Below are positions 53,257-62,848 of a stretch of DNA of 64,000 nt, one piece after another. The stretch lies in contig JBGTKP010000054.1 of assembly GCA_041744575.1 (NCBI GenBank), positions 124,001-188,000 on the forward strand, in the 5' to 3' direction. The notes under the pieces were generated by a model that was not told where the DNA came from, did no database searches, and saw only the letters and a list, made by a program, of their open reading frames with translations. This stretch comes from JTS-RE37 sp041744575. GTDB lineage: Bacteria > Bacteroidota > Bacteroidia > Flavobacteriales > Flavobacteriaceae. The position numbers and the translations under genes are program-made. Position 1 is the first letter of the stretch; each line of letters starts with the position of its first letter.

Positions 53257-54450
53257 TTATCCAAGAACTTCCTTGACCTTATCCGCCGCCTCCTGAAATT
53301 GGACGGCTGAATGGACCGCAAGGCCCGATGTATCTATGATTTCCTTCGCGAGTTCGGCATTTGTTCCCTGTAAGCGGACAATTATCGGGACTTTTATGGC
53401 ATCACCCATATTCTTATAGGCATCAACCACTCCCTGTGCCACACGATCACATCGAACTATTCCGCCAAAAATGTTTATAAGTATTGCTTTTACGGCCGGA
53501 TCTTTCAAAATAATCCTAAAGGCTTCCTCCACCCTTTTTGCATCGGCAGTACCGCCTACGTCCAAAAAATTGGCTGGTTCTCCGCCTGCCATCTTAATCA
53601 GATCCATGGTGGCCATGGCCAGCCCAGCGCCGTTTACCATGCAGCCAACATTACCATCAAGATCCACATAATTCAGACCAACAGCCCTGGCCTCCACCTC
53701 TATGGGATTTTCTTCCCGCAAATCGCGCATCTCGGCATATTGCTTCCGGCGGTACAGCGCATTGTCATCAATGGCTACTTTGGCATCCACTGCCATGATC
53801 TTATCATCCGAGGTCTTTAGAACCGGGTTGATTTCGAACAAGCTTGCATCACTTTCCTCATATGCCTTATACAAAGAAGTGACAAATACAATCATTTCCT
53901 TGAAAGCGTTCCCAGTCAACCCCAGATTAAATGCGATCCTTCGCGCCTGAAAAGGCAACAAGCCCGTTGCGGGATTGATCTCTTCGGTAAATATCAGGTG
54001 GGGGGTCTTTTCCGCAACCTGTTCAATATCCATACCTCCTTCGGTAGAATACATGATCATGTTGCGCGCCTTAGCCCTGTTTAGAAGCACAGACATATAA
54101 AATTCGCTGGTCTCACTTTTTCCGGGATAATAAACATCCTCTGCAATGAGTACTTTATGAACCTTTTTACCTTTTGCCGAGGTCTGGGGTGTAATCAGGT
54201 TCATTCCTATAATGGCACCTGCAATTTCTTCCACTTCCTTCAGATTTTTGGCAAGTTTTACCCCGCCACCTTTTCCCCGGCCTCCGGCATGGATCTGGGC
54301 CTTGATGACATGCCAGGCCGATCCCGTTTCCCTGGTGATCTGCTTGGCGGCATCCACTGCCTCCATGGCATTGTGTGCGACCAAACCCCGCTGTATCCGT
54401 ACCCCAAAACTGGCCAGTATTTCTTTTCCCTGATATTCGTGAAGATTCAT
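53257..54450 (-). CDS. sucC: Succinyl-CoA synthetase (ADP-forming) beta subunit
   Basis: 397 residues. It couples succinyl-CoA to succinate conversion with ATP synthesis in the citric acid cycle. The ATP-grasp domain (MNLHEYQGKEILASFGV, KAQIHAGGRGKGGGVKLA) and the CoA-ligase domain (GCMVNGAGLAMATMD, NFLDVGGTA, LINIFGGIVRCD) are intact. Start is ATG 54450, 29 bp after a TATTTTTG box; the ATG at 54501 is upstream of that box. The alpha subunit gene is not in the window. Confidence 0.97.
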   Translation of the reverse strand: MNLHEYQGKEILASFGVRIQRGLVAHNAMEAVDAAKQITRETGSAWHVIKAQIHAGGRGKGGGVKLAKNLKEVEEIAGAIIGMNLITPQTSAKGKKVHKVLIAEDVYYPGKSETSEFYMSVLLNRAKARNMIMYSTEGGMDIEQVAEKTPHLIFTEEINPATGLLPFQARRIAFNLGLTGNAFKEMIVFVTSLYKAYEESDASLFEINPVLKTSDDKIMAVDAKVAIDDNALYRRKQYAEMRDLREENPIEVEARAVGLNYVDLDGNVGCMVNGAGLAMATMDLIKMAGGEPANFLDVGGTADAKRVEEAFRIILKDPAVKAILINIFGGIVRCDRVAQGVVDAYKNMGDAIKVPIIVRLQGTNAELAKEIIDTSGLAVHSAVQFQEAADKVKEVLG

Positions 54451-54478
54451 ATAAAAGTTCGGTTCATAGGTTATACGG

Positions 54479-54486
54479 CAAAAATA
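54479..54486 (-). promoter_or_regulatory. Candidate -7 box (TATTTTTG) for sucC
   Basis: TATTTTTG on the minus strand fits TAnnTTTG; transcription would begin near 54472, leaving a leader of about 22 nt before ATG 54450. No upstream TTG at standard spacing. Confidence 0.5.
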
Positions 54487-54652
54487 GGAAACAACGGCCA
54501 TTTACACTAATGAATTAAACAATCCGCTGCGGAAAGCAGCGTCATACCCTTAGATGCCGCCCGGAAGAGCCGAACGGAGGGGATATATGCCGCGATTTTT
54601 GCTGGCAGGAACTTCATGTTTTCATCGCCCGGGCAACGCCGGTAACCACCGG

Positions 54653-55291
54653 CTATAATTTGAAGTCCTTGAAGTCGAGGGGGTCATAATTCCTGTAATG
54701 CCCGTTGAGATCGATGAGTACTTTGGTCCTGTTCACCTCCTGCAACACCTGGATGGTAGTATGCAGATGAAGTTTGATGAACCGCAGCCTTTCGCTTTCT
54801 CTTGACAATTGAAGCAATTCATATTCCTGTTCAAAGGACAAGCCCATTTTATGGGCGAGCAGGTAGCTATTGAATAATTCCAGGGGGATCGGAGTAATAG
54901 CCACTTCCATCAGTCGGTACAGGTCCTCCAGCAGGTGATATACTTCTTTTTTATCTTCACTGTCCCCATCATTCACATTGTCCATGATCTGGACAATTCC
55001 CCCCGCATATAATTTTCCTTCCATCTTGTTGTCAAAGGTCAGCACCCTGAAAACCTGTCTGGCAACACAAACAATATCCATCGTACCATCATCATAACGG
55101 GTTACTATATCCATAAGCTGTACCTCTACCCCGTAGGATATATGGTCGTTTATATACACCGGTATTCCGAACGTGATTTTCTGTGACCTGCAATCGTGAA
55201 TCAATTGCTTGTACCGGTCTTCAAAAATGTGAAGGGGTACCTTCTCCCCCGGAAAGAATACAGATTGCAGTGGAAACAAGGGTAACTTCAT
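54653..55291 (-). CDS. LON substrate-binding-domain protein
   Basis: 212 residues. MKLPLFPLQSVFFPGEKVPLHIFEDRY opens the N-terminal Lon substrate-recognition (PUA-like) domain; its key parts are FPLQSVFFPGE and LHIFEDRY. There is no AAA+ or protease domain, so it is a stand-alone binding protein of unknown role. The second half is helical. 202 bp separates it from sucC, with a palindromic CGAAGCTTCG near 55313-55322 upstream. Confidence 0.9.
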   Translation of the reverse strand: MKLPLFPLQSVFFPGEKVPLHIFEDRYKQLIHDCRSQKITFGIPVYINDHISYGVEVQLMDIVTRYDDGTMDIVCVARQVFRVLTFDNKMEGKLYAGGIVQIMDNVNDGDSEDKKEVYHLLEDLYRLMEVAITPIPLELFNSYLLAHKMGLSFEQEYELLQLSRESERLRFIKLHLHTTIQVLQEVNRTKVLIDLNGHYRNYDPLDFKDFKL

Positions 55292-55399
55292 AAACTATTT
55301 TTTCTAAAAATACGAAGCTTCGTGCGGATGGCAAATCTGAAATTCCATTTTGTTATAAATATCACTTTTTGTTGTATTTAATTAAAAGACCCGGTTTTT

Positions 55400-55430
55400 T
55401 TGTGCGGATAGGAAAGTAAACATAGCTTTG
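55400..55430 (+). promoter_or_regulatory. Bacteroidota consensus promoter for lysA
   Basis: TTG at 55400-55402 is followed by 20 nt and then TAGCTTTG at 55423-55430, a full match to TTG-N(19-20)-TAnnTTTG. It overlaps the TTG at 55428, so that codon cannot be the start of lysA; the first usable ATGs are 55440 and 55446. Confidence 0.75.
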
Positions 55431-55445
55431 CCTAAAATTATGCAG

Positions 55446-56687
55446 ATGAATCGCACCGATTTATTACAAATTGCCAAAAAATTCGGAGATCCGGTCTACG
55501 TGTACGACTCGGAAAAGATTATTTCGCAGTTCAATCGTTTGACAGATGCCTTCAGGGGTGTCAAAAACCTCAAATTGAATTATGCCGCAAAGGCCCTCTC
55601 CAATATAAGCATACTTAGATTAATGAATACCCTTGGCACGGGACTTGACACCGTGTCCATACAGGAGGTGCAGATTGGCCTCCTCGCGGGGTTTGAGCCC
55701 GAATCTATCATTTTTACTCCGAATGGCGTGTCCCTGGAGGAAATAGAGAAGGCATCTTTCCTTGGAGTCAGAATAAATATTGACAATCTGTCCATCCTTG
55801 AACAATTCGGTAGCAAACATCCTGATATTCCTGTATGTATACGTATTAATCCTCATGTGATGGCTGGAGGAAATACCAAAATATCCGTAGGGCACATCGA
55901 TTCCAAATTCGGTATCAGCATCCATCAAATTCCACATCTGTTACGGATTGTTGAACTTACAAAGATGAATATCAATGGTATACACATGCATACGGGCAGT
56001 GATATTCTGGATATTGATGTTTTTTTATACGCGTCTGAAATCCTGTTTGAAACGGCTCGTCACTTCCCCAACCTCGATTTTATAGATTTTGGTAGTGGCT
56101 TTAAAGTGCCCTATAAGACGGGGGACATCCAAACGAACATTGAAGAGCTGGGCGAAAAACTAAGTGGAAAATTCAATGATTTCTGTGAAAGTTATGGAAA
56201 GCAACTGACACTTGCTTTCGAGCCGGGAAAATTTTTGGTCAGTGAGGCAGGATTTTTTCTGGCGAAAGTGAATGTGGTAAAACAAACCACTTCTACCGTT
56301 TTTGCAAGTGTGGATTCCGGATTTAACCACCTTATCCGGCCTATGCTTTATGGTGCCACCCATGACATTGTTAACCTCTCCAACCCTGAAGGCAGGGAAC
56401 GTTATTATTCCGTAGTGGGATATATTTGTGAAACGGATACTTTTGGCAGCAACAGAAGGATCAATGAAATCTCTGAAGGCGACATCCTGTGCTTCCGAAA
56501 TGCGGGGGCCTACTGCTTTACCATGGCCAGCAATTATAATTCAAGATACAGACCCCCGGAAGTTCTGTGGCATGAGGGCAAGGCACATCTTATCAGGGAG
56601 AGGGAAACTTTTGATGATCTGATCCGGTCCCAGATCGACGTAAAGAATATTTTTGAAGTAAAAAAAGAGAAAGCCGAGGCCAAATAG
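55446..56687 (+). CDS. lysA: Diaminopimelate decarboxylase
   Basis: About 413 residues. PLP-dependent fold III enzyme making lysine from meso-diaminopimelate. The lysine that binds PLP is in NYAAKALSN near residue 46; HMHTGSDI, DFGSGFKVPYKTGD and EPGKFLVSEAGF are family blocks and a C-terminal FRNAGAYC supplies the active-site Cys. With dapD in the same window it covers early and last steps of the succinylase pathway. Start 55446 is preferred to 55440, given the promoter position. Confidence 0.95.
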   Translation: MNRTDLLQIAKKFGDPVYVYDSEKIISQFNRLTDAFRGVKNLKLNYAAKALSNISILRLMNTLGTGLDTVSIQEVQIGLLAGFEPESIIFTPNGVSLEEIEKASFLGVRINIDNLSILEQFGSKHPDIPVCIRINPHVMAGGNTKISVGHIDSKFGISIHQIPHLLRIVELTKMNINGIHMHTGSDILDIDVFLYASEILFETARHFPNLDFIDFGSGFKVPYKTGDIQTNIEELGEKLSGKFNDFCESYGKQLTLAFEPGKFLVSEAGFFLAKVNVVKQTTSTVFASVDSGFNHLIRPMLYGATHDIVNLSNPEGRERYYSVVGYICETDTFGSNRRINEISEGDILCFRNAGAYCFTMASNYNSRYRPPEVLWHEGKAHLIRERETFDDLIRSQIDVKNIFEVKKEKAEAK

Positions 56688-56732
56688 GCTTCAGGAACCT
56701 TGCCCTACATACTATTCTGATCAATCATCCGT

Positions 56733-56740
56733 TAGTTTTG
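56733..56740 (+). promoter_or_regulatory. Candidate -7 box (TAGTTTTG) for the thioredoxin-like gene
   Basis: TAGTTTTG fits TAnnTTTG and lies 33 bp ahead of ATG 56773. The upstream element is not evident at normal spacing. Confidence 0.4.
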
Positions 56741-56772
56741 GTATAGTTCTTGGACTAACTTCTCTGCGACCT

Positions 56773-57303
56773 ATGAAAAGATCAGGTACTTTATTAATAT
56801 CGTTCATCTTCCTACTTCCCATCTTTACACTTTCCGGCCTTCGTGCCCAGGATGTAACGTGGATGAGTTGGGATGAGGCTGTAACTCGTTCCAATGAAGA
56901 CAAGTCTCCTAAAAAAATATTTGTTGATGTCTATACGGATTGGTGCGGCTGGTGTAAAAAAATGGACAAAGACACTTTCCAGAATGCCGAAGTGGCCGCC
57001 TATATGTCCGATACTTTTTATATGGTAAAGCTTGATGGCGAAGGGAAGCAACCCATTGATTTTAAGGGCAAAACGTATAAGTTCATTCCCTCTGGAAGAA
57101 GTGGTTACCACGAGCTGGCGGCGGCACTTATGCAAGGGCGGCTCAGCTATCCGACCGTTATTTTTCTCGACGAAGAATTCAATATGCTTTCACCTGTCCC
57201 GGGCTATCAGAAGCCTGAGCCATTCCTGAATATTGCCAAATATTTCGGAGAGAATATTTTTAAAAATACAGACTGGAAGACTTATTCCGGCGGTGGAGAT
57301 TAG
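56773..57303 (+). CDS. Secreted thioredoxin-family protein
   Basis: 176 residues with a signal peptide ending near LRAQ (residue 25). The thioredoxin-like domain contains the redox motif C-G-W-C in DVYTDWCGWCKKMDKDTF, and a cis-Pro in SYPTVIFLDEEF. An insert of about 25 residues precedes the cis-Pro strand. Likely a periplasmic thiol-disulphide reductase or isomerase. It stands alone between lysA and the convergent serine hydrolase gene. Confidence 0.92.
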   Translation: MKRSGTLLISFIFLLPIFTLSGLRAQDVTWMSWDEAVTRSNEDKSPKKIFVDVYTDWCGWCKKMDKDTFQNAEVAAYMSDTFYMVKLDGEGKQPIDFKGKTYKFIPSGRSGYHELAAALMQGRLSYPTVIFLDEEFNMLSPVPGYQKPEPFLNIAKYFGENIFKNTDWKTYSGGGD

Positions 57304-57347
57304 ATTTCCGGTTTTTATAACGACACACTCTTCTGCCCCTTTAAATT

Positions 57348-59285
57348 TTAAGGGGGATTCCTGTTGGGTAGCTTCTGAAAGCGAAGGTTCCGGACCCTTC
57401 CTGAAGAAATCCGGCATCCGGTAATGGATTGTACTTCATTTCTCTCAAAGGTCAGCTCCCTGAAAAACCATGTATCACTCCGGTATACATCTTTTTTAAT
57501 GGCTTTGAGCTCAATATCGCTGTGCCTGTGATGCCGCGCAACGAGATTGCCAGCTATTTCAAGGAACTCATATTCTGTCCCCAATTCATCACTGTAATAA
57601 CGTCCCAGGTATCCGGCTAGTTGTCCCGGTGTCATTTCAAATTCATTTACCCGGCGTGCATCCGTTACTTCGCCACCTTGCGCGAACTGCATCAGAAGTG
57701 AAACTCCATTGGGTCTGGGTAGAAAAGAGATCACGGTTTCCGATCCCGTGACGGAGAATTCTGTGGCTGAAATGGGCTGGAGCCGCATCGGCAATTGCCC
57801 GGATGCCCGGGCAGACAAGGTACCGTTCCCCATCGTAATGTTGATAAAAAAATCAGGCTGCAATTCATAGGTTCCCACATATGATTCCAGCACTTCCCTA
57901 TCCGGTAGGGAATCGGTAATCGGGGTGGGAACTGGCGCAAGAGCTTTATTTCCAGGAGCAGTGAATTGGGATTCAAACAGGATATCGGCCACCCTATGGA
58001 CCATCCCTGCCGCATCAAATCCGGCATCGTTACTCATAAGGGCAATGCTCACATCCTGATCCGGATATCTGGCCAGATAACTTCGGTAGCCCGCATCCGC
58101 ACCCCCGTGTTGAATTTCCTTCAGACCGTTGTATTGGCCTGTGAATTGCCCAAGTGCAGCAGCAATTCTTTTCCCGGTATTTAATTTCGATGGGGTGTTC
58201 ATTTCTTCAATGAGTTCTTTATTGCCCACCCTGGGTGTTCTGAAATTCAACGCCCAGAGACTTAAGTCGTCAATAGTCGTCATCAGACTGGTGGCACCGA
58301 CGGTAGCGTAGTTCAATACGCTTTTCCGATATCCGGTGCTATCCATGTAATAGGAATAAGCGCGATTCCTGATCAATTTTTCGTGGTCATCGTAAAAGGA
58401 GGAATGCTTCATCCCTAAAGGTTCGAAAATGCGTTTTTGTGTAAAATCGGCAAAACTGACCCCACTTACCCTTGCTATCACTTCCGCCAGCAGCGTAAAG
58501 CCGGTATTGCAGTATAAAAACTCCTCCCCGGGCATAAAATTCAGTTCCTCCTGCATACTTATAATTTTGAGGATCTGTTCCCGGGTAATCACATCATCAA
58601 GTCGCCATCCGGCCAAAGCCAACAGGTTCCATTGATCCCTGAGTCCGCTGGTGTGACTGGCCAGATGGCGCAAAGTGATTTTTTGGCCGAAATCAGGAAT
58701 TTCAGGCAGATAGGTATGCACCTCATCTTCCAGCGTCAATTTCCCTTCCTTTTGCAGCAGTAACAGGGAGAATACGGTAAATTGTTTAGAAACAGAAGCG
58801 ATATGAAAAACGGTTTCAGGGGTGATGGGGATCTGGTATTCCAGGTTGGCCATCCCGAATCCTTTCTTATATATAATCGATCCGCCACTGATAACCGCTA
58901 CTGCCACTCCGGGAATATTTTTGTTGTCCCATGGCAGGAAAAGTGCATCGAGCCGCCCGCTGAGTTCTTTTGATACTGATGTCTTTTTTTTGAGCAGCAC
59001 TTCCTCATTCCAAATATATTCGTGGATGCCCGGTACCTGTATTTCTGCTGCATCCGTTCGAATTGCCGTCGAGGCCTTATAAATTACTTCGGTGTCATTT
59101 GGAACATTAGGAAAGTCAACTTTTTTCAGGGAGTTGTCCACGGTATCAAATGAATCCGACGACCTAACGGCCTCCAGAATCATTTTCTCGCTGTCTGTCA
59201 AGGTTCTGTTAAAAGATGGGGTAACTCCCTGAAGGACAAGGAGCATAAAGAGCAAGAGGGGGCCCATTCCAATACGGCCATTCAT
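57348..59285 (-). CDS. Secreted serine hydrolase of the beta-lactamase/class C family
   Basis: 645 residues. After a signal peptide comes about 90 residues without recognised domain, then the beta-lactamase fold (PF00144): catalytic S164-V-S-K167 in HIASVSKQF, Y258-x-N260 in YCNTG, and an HGG motif in IQHGGADAGY near 404. The C-terminal 170 residues form two lipocalin-like beta domains (VGTYELQPD, LGRYYSDEL), as in D-aminopeptidase-like esterases. Substrate is unknown. Start at 59285; ATG 59267 is also possible. Confidence 0.92.
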   Translation of the reverse strand: MNGRIGMGPLLLFMLLVLQGVTPSFNRTLTDSEKMILEAVRSSDSFDTVDNSLKKVDFPNVPNDTEVIYKASTAIRTDAAEIQVPGIHEYIWNEEVLLKKKTSVSKELSGRLDALFLPWDNKNIPGVAVAVISGGSIIYKKGFGMANLEYQIPITPETVFHIASVSKQFTVFSLLLLQKEGKLTLEDEVHTYLPEIPDFGQKITLRHLASHTSGLRDQWNLLALAGWRLDDVITREQILKIISMQEELNFMPGEEFLYCNTGFTLLAEVIARVSGVSFADFTQKRIFEPLGMKHSSFYDDHEKLIRNRAYSYYMDSTGYRKSVLNYATVGATSLMTTIDDLSLWALNFRTPRVGNKELIEEMNTPSKLNTGKRIAAALGQFTGQYNGLKEIQHGGADAGYRSYLARYPDQDVSIALMSNDAGFDAAGMVHRVADILFESQFTAPGNKALAPVPTPITDSLPDREVLESYVGTYELQPDFFINITMGNGTLSARASGQLPMRLQPISATEFSVTGSETVISFLPRPNGVSLLMQFAQGGEVTDARRVNEFEMTPGQLAGYLGRYYSDELGTEYEFLEIAGNLVARHHRHSDIELKAIKKDVYRSDTWFFRELTFERNEVQSITGCRISSGRVRNLRFQKLPNRNPP

Positions 59286-59416
59286 ACCTTGGTGGCTTTT
59301 ACTCAAAGAGGGAGGAAAGCAATATTCCCCTCTCCCTTTAAATGTACTTAAAAAGTAGCTTCAATCCGGATTTCCGGCTGATATCCTATAAGAGGGGTAA
59401 GTTGGACCGGGATGGA

Positions 59417-60889
59417 TTATCTGCTGTAATTAGGAGATTCATTGGTGATTGTTACGTCATGGGGATGCCCTTCGGCGACCCCGCTGGAAGTGATTTTAAT
59501 AAAACGGCCGTTTTCCTGTAAGGTAGAGATATCCGCTGCACCGCAATAACCCATTCCGGCCCTCAAACCTCCTACGAACTGGTGGATACTTTCAAATAGG
59601 TCTCCCTTATAGGGCACCCTGCCGACAATCCCTTCCGGCACCAATTTCTTTATATCGTCCTCCACATCCTGGAAATAACGATCTTTACTTCCTTCCTTCA
59701 TGGCTTCAACGGAACCCATTCCGCGGTACGACTTAAATTTCCGACCTTCATAAATGATCGTTTCTCCGGGAGATTCCCTGGTGCCGGCAAGCAGCGACCC
59801 AAGCATCACGCTATCCGCTCCGGCAGCGATCGCTTTAGGGATATCCCCGGTATATCTGATCCCGCCGTCAGCGATGACAGGAACGCCACTTCCCTTTATG
59901 GCGGCAGCAACCTCAAGTACGGCAGAAAACTGTGGGAAACCGACGCCGGCAACAACTCTGGTAGTGCAGATTGATCCCGGGCCGATTCCTACTTTTACCG
60001 CATCAGCCCCTGCGTCAACCAGATATCGTGCCGCGTCCCCGGTGGCTATATTCCCAACGACAATATCAAGACCCGGGAAGGTGTCCCTGACTTTTTTCAA
60101 CAACATGGCCACCCCTTTGGTATGTCCATGAGCAGTGTCAATAACCACCGCATCGACCCCTGCTTTTACAAGTGCTTCGGTTCTTTCTAGGGCATCAGAT
60201 GTCACGCCTATGGCTGCAGCTACACGCAACCGACCATACATATCCTTATTTGCAATGGGTTTTTGGGAGAGTTTTGTAATATCCCGGAAGGTAATGAGGC
60301 CCACAAGTACATTGTCGCCATTCACTACCGGAAGTTTTTCAATTTTATTGAGTTGAAGGATCCCTTCTGCCTGTTCCAGGGAAGTCCCCTCTGCTACGGT
60401 CACGAGGTTCTCAAAAGTCATTACCTCTGAAATGGGCCGGTCATTATTTTTCTCAAACCGCAAATCCCTGTTGGTAACTATGCCGATCAATTTTTTCCTG
60501 GAATCCACGATCGGGATGCCCCCGATACTAAATTCCTTCATGCTTGCCTTCGCATGGCGGACAAGAGCGTCCAGAGGCAGCGTAACTGGGTCGAGGATCA
60601 TCCCGCTCTCGGCGCGTTTTACTTTCCTGACCTTGGTAGCCTGTTGTTCTATCCCCATGTTCTTATGCAGGACCCCAATCCCCCCCTCCTGCGCAATCGC
60701 GATAGCCATTTGCGATTCAGTTACTGTATCCATGGCAGCGGATACTATAGGCACATTGAGTCGAATGTTCCGGGTAAACCTGCTTTGTATATTTACTTCC
60801 CTGGGAAGAATTTCAGAATAAGCAGGGACAAGAAGTACATCATCATAGGTGAGACCTTCTCCGAGAATTTTATTTAGGTGGGCTTCCAT
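59417..60889 (-). CDS. guaB: Inosine-5'-monophosphate dehydrogenase
   Basis: 490 residues, full length. It converts IMP to XMP, the committed step of GMP synthesis. The catalytic cysteine is in GPGSICTTR near residue 305; SAAMDTVTES is the N-terminal barrel block and two CBS domains (residues about 95-210) form the regulatory insert. The active-site flap YRGMGSVEAM is present. An 8-bp inverted repeat fills the leader between its promoter box and the start. Confidence 0.97.
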   Translation of the reverse strand: MEAHLNKILGEGLTYDDVLLVPAYSEILPREVNIQSRFTRNIRLNVPIVSAAMDTVTESQMAIAIAQEGGIGVLHKNMGIEQQATKVRKVKRAESGMILDPVTLPLDALVRHAKASMKEFSIGGIPIVDSRKKLIGIVTNRDLRFEKNNDRPISEVMTFENLVTVAEGTSLEQAEGILQLNKIEKLPVVNGDNVLVGLITFRDITKLSQKPIANKDMYGRLRVAAAIGVTSDALERTEALVKAGVDAVVIDTAHGHTKGVAMLLKKVRDTFPGLDIVVGNIATGDAARYLVDAGADAVKVGIGPGSICTTRVVAGVGFPQFSAVLEVAAAIKGSGVPVIADGGIRYTGDIPKAIAAGADSVMLGSLLAGTRESPGETIIYEGRKFKSYRGMGSVEAMKEGSKDRYFQDVEDDIKKLVPEGIVGRVPYKGDLFESIHQFVGGLRAGMGYCGAADISTLQENGRFIKITSSGVAEGHPHDVTITNESPNYSR

Positions 60890-60890
60890 T

Positions 60891-60909
60891 GCAATTAAGG
60901 ATTAATTGC
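60891..60909. promoter_or_regulatory. 8-bp perfect inverted repeat in the guaB leader
   Basis: GCAATTAA (60891-60898), GGA, TTAATTGC (60902-60909). The dyad ends 1 bp before the guaB start codon and 4 bp from the -7 box, so it covers the expected transcript start and the entire leader. It could be an operator for a dimeric repressor or, in the mRNA, a hairpin hiding the start codon. Confidence 0.6.
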
Positions 60910-60912
60910 GTG

Positions 60913-60920
60913 CAAATATA
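60913..60920 (-). promoter_or_regulatory. Candidate -7 box (TATATTTG) for guaB
   Basis: TATATTTG on the minus strand fits TAnnTTTG; the expected transcript start near 60906 gives a leader of only about 17 nt, occupied by the inverted repeat. No upstream TTG at standard spacing. Confidence 0.5.
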
Positions 60921-61115
60921 GTTATTTTAATGCATGCGGAACACCACTTGATCACCTGAAATTTTAAAACTACCTGAAAATGAAACGACCGGGGTGCATT
61001 GAGGCCACTGTCCTAATAAGCGCGTGATCTTCCAGGGAGCTACTTGTGGATGAGCGGGTTGACCACCTCGCCATCCATCAGAGATGCCTTGTCGTATGCG
61101 TCCGGGATCTCGTTA

Positions 61116-61982
61116 TTATTTGAAAGTGCCAAAAACCGAAGTAGCTTCGCTGTACGCTGCCTTGAATTCTTCCTCCGAGACGGTGGTGGGCTGATCCATT
61201 TCCTTAAAATACCTGAGAATTTTCTCGGTTGGCATATTGCCCGTAAGTTCATCTTTGGCCATAGGACATCCACCGAAGCCCTGGATTGCGCCGTCAAAAC
61301 GCCTGCATCCTGCGCTGAAGGCCGCATCCATTTTTTCACGCCATTTCTGAGGCGTCGTGTGAAGGTGCGCCCCAAATTCAATATCAGGATAAGCAGGGAT
61401 TAAGTGGGAAAAAAGATAGCTGATTACTTCCGGAGTAGAACTTCCAATGGTATCCGAAAGGGATAGGATCCGTACTCCCATGGACGATAGCTTTTCAGTC
61501 CATTCACTAACCACAGAAACATCCCATGGATCCCCGTAAGGATTTCCAAACCCCATGGAGATATAAGTGACCACTTCCTTCCCGGCACCTTTTGCAAGTG
61601 AGAGGATTTCGGCGAGAACCTCCGTGGATTCGGCAATGGTCTTGTGGGTATTCCTCATCTGAAAATTTTCAGAAATGGAAAAGGGGTAGCCCAGATAATG
61701 GATATGTTCGAGCGATATGGCATCCCGGGCGCCACGAAGATTGGCTACAATGGCAAGAAGTTTGCTGCGGCTCGCAGTAAGATCAATCCGGGAAAGTACT
61801 TCGGCTGAATCGGCCATTTGAGGAATGGCTTTGGGGGATACAAAACTTCCGAAATCAATGGTTTCGAAGCCGCAACTAAGAAGGGTTTGAAGATATCTGA
61901 CTTTTACCGCGGTCGGAATAAATACCCTGATCCCCTGCATGGCATCTCTCGGACATTCTATGATTTTTATTTTGTCAGACAT
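61116..61982 (-). CDS. Hydroxymethylglutaryl-CoA lyase-like protein
   Basis: 288 residues. A DRE-TIM metallolyase related to HMG-CoA lyase, which splits HMG-CoA to acetoacetate and acetyl-CoA in leucine breakdown. The N-terminal ECPRDAMQG keeps the Arg-Asp of the catalytic RD motif; IEFGAHLHTTP carries the metal-binding HxH and GCPMAKDELTGN is the Cys loop, which departs from the usual GCPFAKGASGN. These changes may widen the substrate range. Start is set to MSDKIKIIE (61982). Confidence 0.88.
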   Translation of the reverse strand: MSDKIKIIECPRDAMQGIRVFIPTAVKVRYLQTLLSCGFETIDFGSFVSPKAIPQMADSAEVLSRIDLTASRSKLLAIVANLRGARDAISLEHIHYLGYPFSISENFQMRNTHKTIAESTEVLAEILSLAKGAGKEVVTYISMGFGNPYGDPWDVSVVSEWTEKLSSMGVRILSLSDTIGSSTPEVISYLFSHLIPAYPDIEFGAHLHTTPQKWREKMDAAFSAGCRRFDGAIQGFGGCPMAKDELTGNMPTEKILRYFKEMDQPTTVSEEEFKAAYSEATSVFGTFK

Positions 61983-62108
61983 CCTCGAGTGCATGGGTAA
62001 AGTCCTTTGTTTCAGCCTCTGGCGACCTACTGTAAAACTTTGAGAGTGTCCGGAAGGCGTTGCAGCATCCTTGCCCGAATAATCCCCAATAGCATTGTAA
62101 AATTACCA

Positions 62109-62732
62109 CTATTTATCTGATATGAGAAGGTAGACCCCGATTCCTGCAAAGACCAGCACCTGGAACCATTTTAATGCCTTTGTGATTCCTGCTGACCGCA
62201 AATAAACAGAAATAGACCCGGATAAAATCGCAATTAAAGAAAATACAATCGCTGTTACCCCCATGAATATAAATCCCAGGACAAAGAATTGTACAAGGGA
62301 AGATACATCCTTACTGAAAAGGAATCCCGGAAAAAAAGCGAGAAAAAAAATGGCCACCTTCGGGTTAAGGACGTTCATTATAAAGCCTTGTCTGAATAAG
62401 GTCACGGGCGTGCTTTTTAAGGATTTGCCATCTTCAAATGTCAGGGTAGATGGGCTTTGAGATATACGGTAGGCCAGATAAAAAAGATACAAAGCTCCAA
62501 ATAATTTAATGGTAAAGAAAAGGTATTTACTTTCATTGATAATTGCCGAGACCCCGAAGGCAAGCAGGGAGATATGTACCAGGCAACCCGCAACAAGCCC
62601 GGCAGTGCTGACCAAACCGGCTTTTTTTCCATTTGATATGCTCAACGAAAGTACGAACAGGTTATCGGGTCCCGGGGAGAGTGCCAGGCCTGCCGTGGCC
62701 AGTGTAAAAGCTGCAAGTATTTCGAAATTCAT
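62109..62732 (-). CDS. LysE family amino-acid exporter
   Basis: 207 residues with six hydrophobic helices. The signature SPGPDNLFVLSLSISNGKKAG near residue 17 (key part SPGPDNLFVL) and RQGFIMNVLNPKVAIFFLAFFP define LysE/RhtB transporters, which export amino acids or analogues. Start is MNFEIL at 62732; an ATG 18 codons earlier adds nothing recognisable. Divergent from the Dabb-domain gene. Confidence 0.94.
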   Translation of the reverse strand: MNFEILAAFTLATAGLALSPGPDNLFVLSLSISNGKKAGLVSTAGLVAGCLVHISLLAFGVSAIINESKYLFFTIKLFGALYLFYLAYRISQSPSTLTFEDGKSLKSTPVTLFRQGFIMNVLNPKVAIFFLAFFPGFLFSKDVSSLVQFFVLGFIFMGVTAIVFSLIAILSGSISVYLRSAGITKALKWFQVLVFAGIGVYLLISDK

Positions 62733-62848
62733 TTCAGTTCCAAATGGATTACCGGATACTGACGGTAAAAATAAACTGTTTCCCATATATGAGGGGTTGA
62801 ATCCTCAAAAGATGTTGCCTTTTTCATATCTTTCAAAAATTTTTAATT

